The position numbers and the translations under genes are program-made. Below are positions 18,290 through 18,999 of a stretch of 18,999 nucleotides of DNA, piece after piece. The notes under the pieces are model-generated. The model had not been told where the DNA came from. It made no database searches and was given only the letters and a program-made list of their open reading frames with translations. Within the stretch, counting starts at the first letter, position 1. The number at the start of each line of letters is the position of its first letter. Source of the DNA: Ophiosphaerella korrae (taxonomy: Eukaryota > Ascomycota > Dothideomycetes > Pleosporales > Phaeosphaeriaceae); assembly GCA_028456385.1 (NCBI GenBank), contig JALNQF010000623.1, forward strand, positions 1 through 18,999, read 5' to 3'.

Positions 18290-18999
18290 TTCTAATCCCT
18301 AAGGCGTAAGAGTTTTAGAGAGAAGACTAGGAATACGCCTTTACTTAGTATCTCTTAAGGTAGTACTAGCTTATATACTCTACTATTGTAGATAACTCTC
18401 TTAATAGAGTATAGGCCTACCTATTAGTAGTCTAATTTTAGGGTTAGCTAAGTAGTTCTCTAATTAGCTATACTAATATAGGCTTAGTTACTAACTTTAT
18501 ATACTAGTCTACTTTAGTAAGAGGTATTAGCTTAGGCTACTTACTTTTATTATACCTAGAGTATTTTTTCTTTAAAGTAGGCTACTAGGTTACTATAGGC
18601 GTTAAGTAGCTTATTAGCTTGTATATATTAGTCGCGTTAGGCTAGGTTTAGTTAATTTTTATTGTTTTTACTAGAGTGTATACTACTATAGGAGTAATAC
18701 CCTAGATCTACAAGAAATAGAGTTATCCTAATAGATATATTAATAGTATTATTTACTTAGAACTTAGCTACGTATAGCTAGGCTACCTAGTTATTCTACG
18801 CGTAGTTAACGTATTACTTTAGAAAGATCTCTAGGGCTTAATTTACTTGCTTAGTTTAGCTATTAGTTTCTAAGTAGTACGTAGTTAAGAGCTTTTACGT
18901 AATATAGAGGCGTTTATATACGTAGCGCTAAAATTAGCTAATAAAAGTTATCTCTCTATTAGATATAATATTTATTAAGACTCTATAAAGCTTAAAAAT
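18290..18999 (-). pseudogene. pol: Integrase relic of element B (C-terminal half of core)
   Basis: The minus strand from 18999 gives the second half of the DDE core. The hallmark block near 18690-18725 corresponds to A's TLFLVNLGYYP and reads TLFLVDLGYYS, keeping an Asp that A has lost to Asn. The part upstream of the core is outside the window. Confidence 0.8.

Larger units (their letters stand above)
16926..18999 (-). mobile_element. Element B: 3' part of a second copy of family A
   Basis: On the minus strand B runs from integrase (window edge) through chromodomain, a duplicated tail segment, a region I cannot name, and the LTR that ends at 16926. Integrase and chromodomain match element A over 1,050 bp in opposite orientation, and the LTR end matches A's LTR end. 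The rest of B, with gag, RT and 5' LTR, would lie to the right of the window. B's 3' end lies in element C's leader, so B is best read as an insertion into C. Confidence 0.85.
17950..18999 (-). repeat. Right arm of the 1,050-bp inverted repeat (A/B)
   Basis: This is the partner of 3924-4973. The last bases before the window edge, read on the minus strand, start ATTTTTAAGCTTTATAGAG, the same as from 3924. The match very probably continues outside the window. Confidence 0.9.

Noticed and set aside
1..18999. A bacterial or phage origin for the window
   Set aside because: No intact genes, no operons, no ribosome binding sites. LTR retrotransposons with chromodomains and CpA-directed mutation are fungal features.
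1..18999. tRNA or rRNA genes
   Set aside because: No stretch shows the conserved tRNA arms or rRNA core sequence. I could not run a covariance search, so a heavily mutated tRNA relic cannot be excluded.
1..18999. A functional centromere or telomere
   Set aside because: AT-rich, RIP-mutated retrotransposon nests occur at fungal centromeres and subtelomeres, but the sequence alone shows neither telomere repeats nor anything specific to a centromere. Chromatin data would be needed.

Overview
The window looks like a heterochromatic, retrotransposon-filled stretch of a filamentous ascomycete (Pezizomycotina) genome that has been saturated by repeat-induced point mutation (RIP). The first 534 bases contain no CpA and no TpG on either strand, while CpG is still common. 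That is the mark of CpA-to-TpA mutation on both strands and not of ordinary CpG decay. ATG codons are almost gone, TAA and TAG are everywhere, and there is no credible intact gene. Every protein-coding feature below is a broken relic, recognised from family signatures that survive between stops.

At least four Ty3/Gypsy (Metaviridae-type) LTR retrotransposon copies from three families can be separated. Element A (1-4973, plus strand) starts in the last 99 bases of its 5' LTR, then has a gag/protease-position region, reverse transcriptase-RNase H, integrase and a chromodomain, and ends abruptly. Element B (16926-18999, minus strand) is the same family as A: its integrase and chromodomain (17950-18999) form a 1,050-base inverted repeat with A (3924-4973). 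Its LTR ends with the same 99 bases as A's LTR (98 of 99 identical by hand). Element C (6590-10358 plus 15861-16925, minus strand) is a different chromovirus with gag, protease, RT-RNase H, integrase and chromodomain. Element D (10359-15860, minus strand, 5,502 bp) is complete at both ends, with two 442-bp LTRs and an exact 5-bp target duplication ATAGT. It sits inside C, just after the gag zinc knuckle, and it has lost its integrase.

The layout gives an order of events. C was present first. D inserted into C's gag and B inserted into C's leader; which of those two came first cannot be told here. A lies tail-to-tail with C, separated by about 1.6 kb (4974-6589) that I could not assign. That gap may hold C's 3' LTR and another plus-strand relic with an acidic tail.

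Nothing in the window looks like a working cellular system. The interest lies in the nested structure, the mutation signature and its sequence context, and the non-autonomous form of D. Coordinates of relic domains are approximate (tens of bases). LTR, target-site and repeat coordinates for D and the A/B match were aligned base by base by eye.
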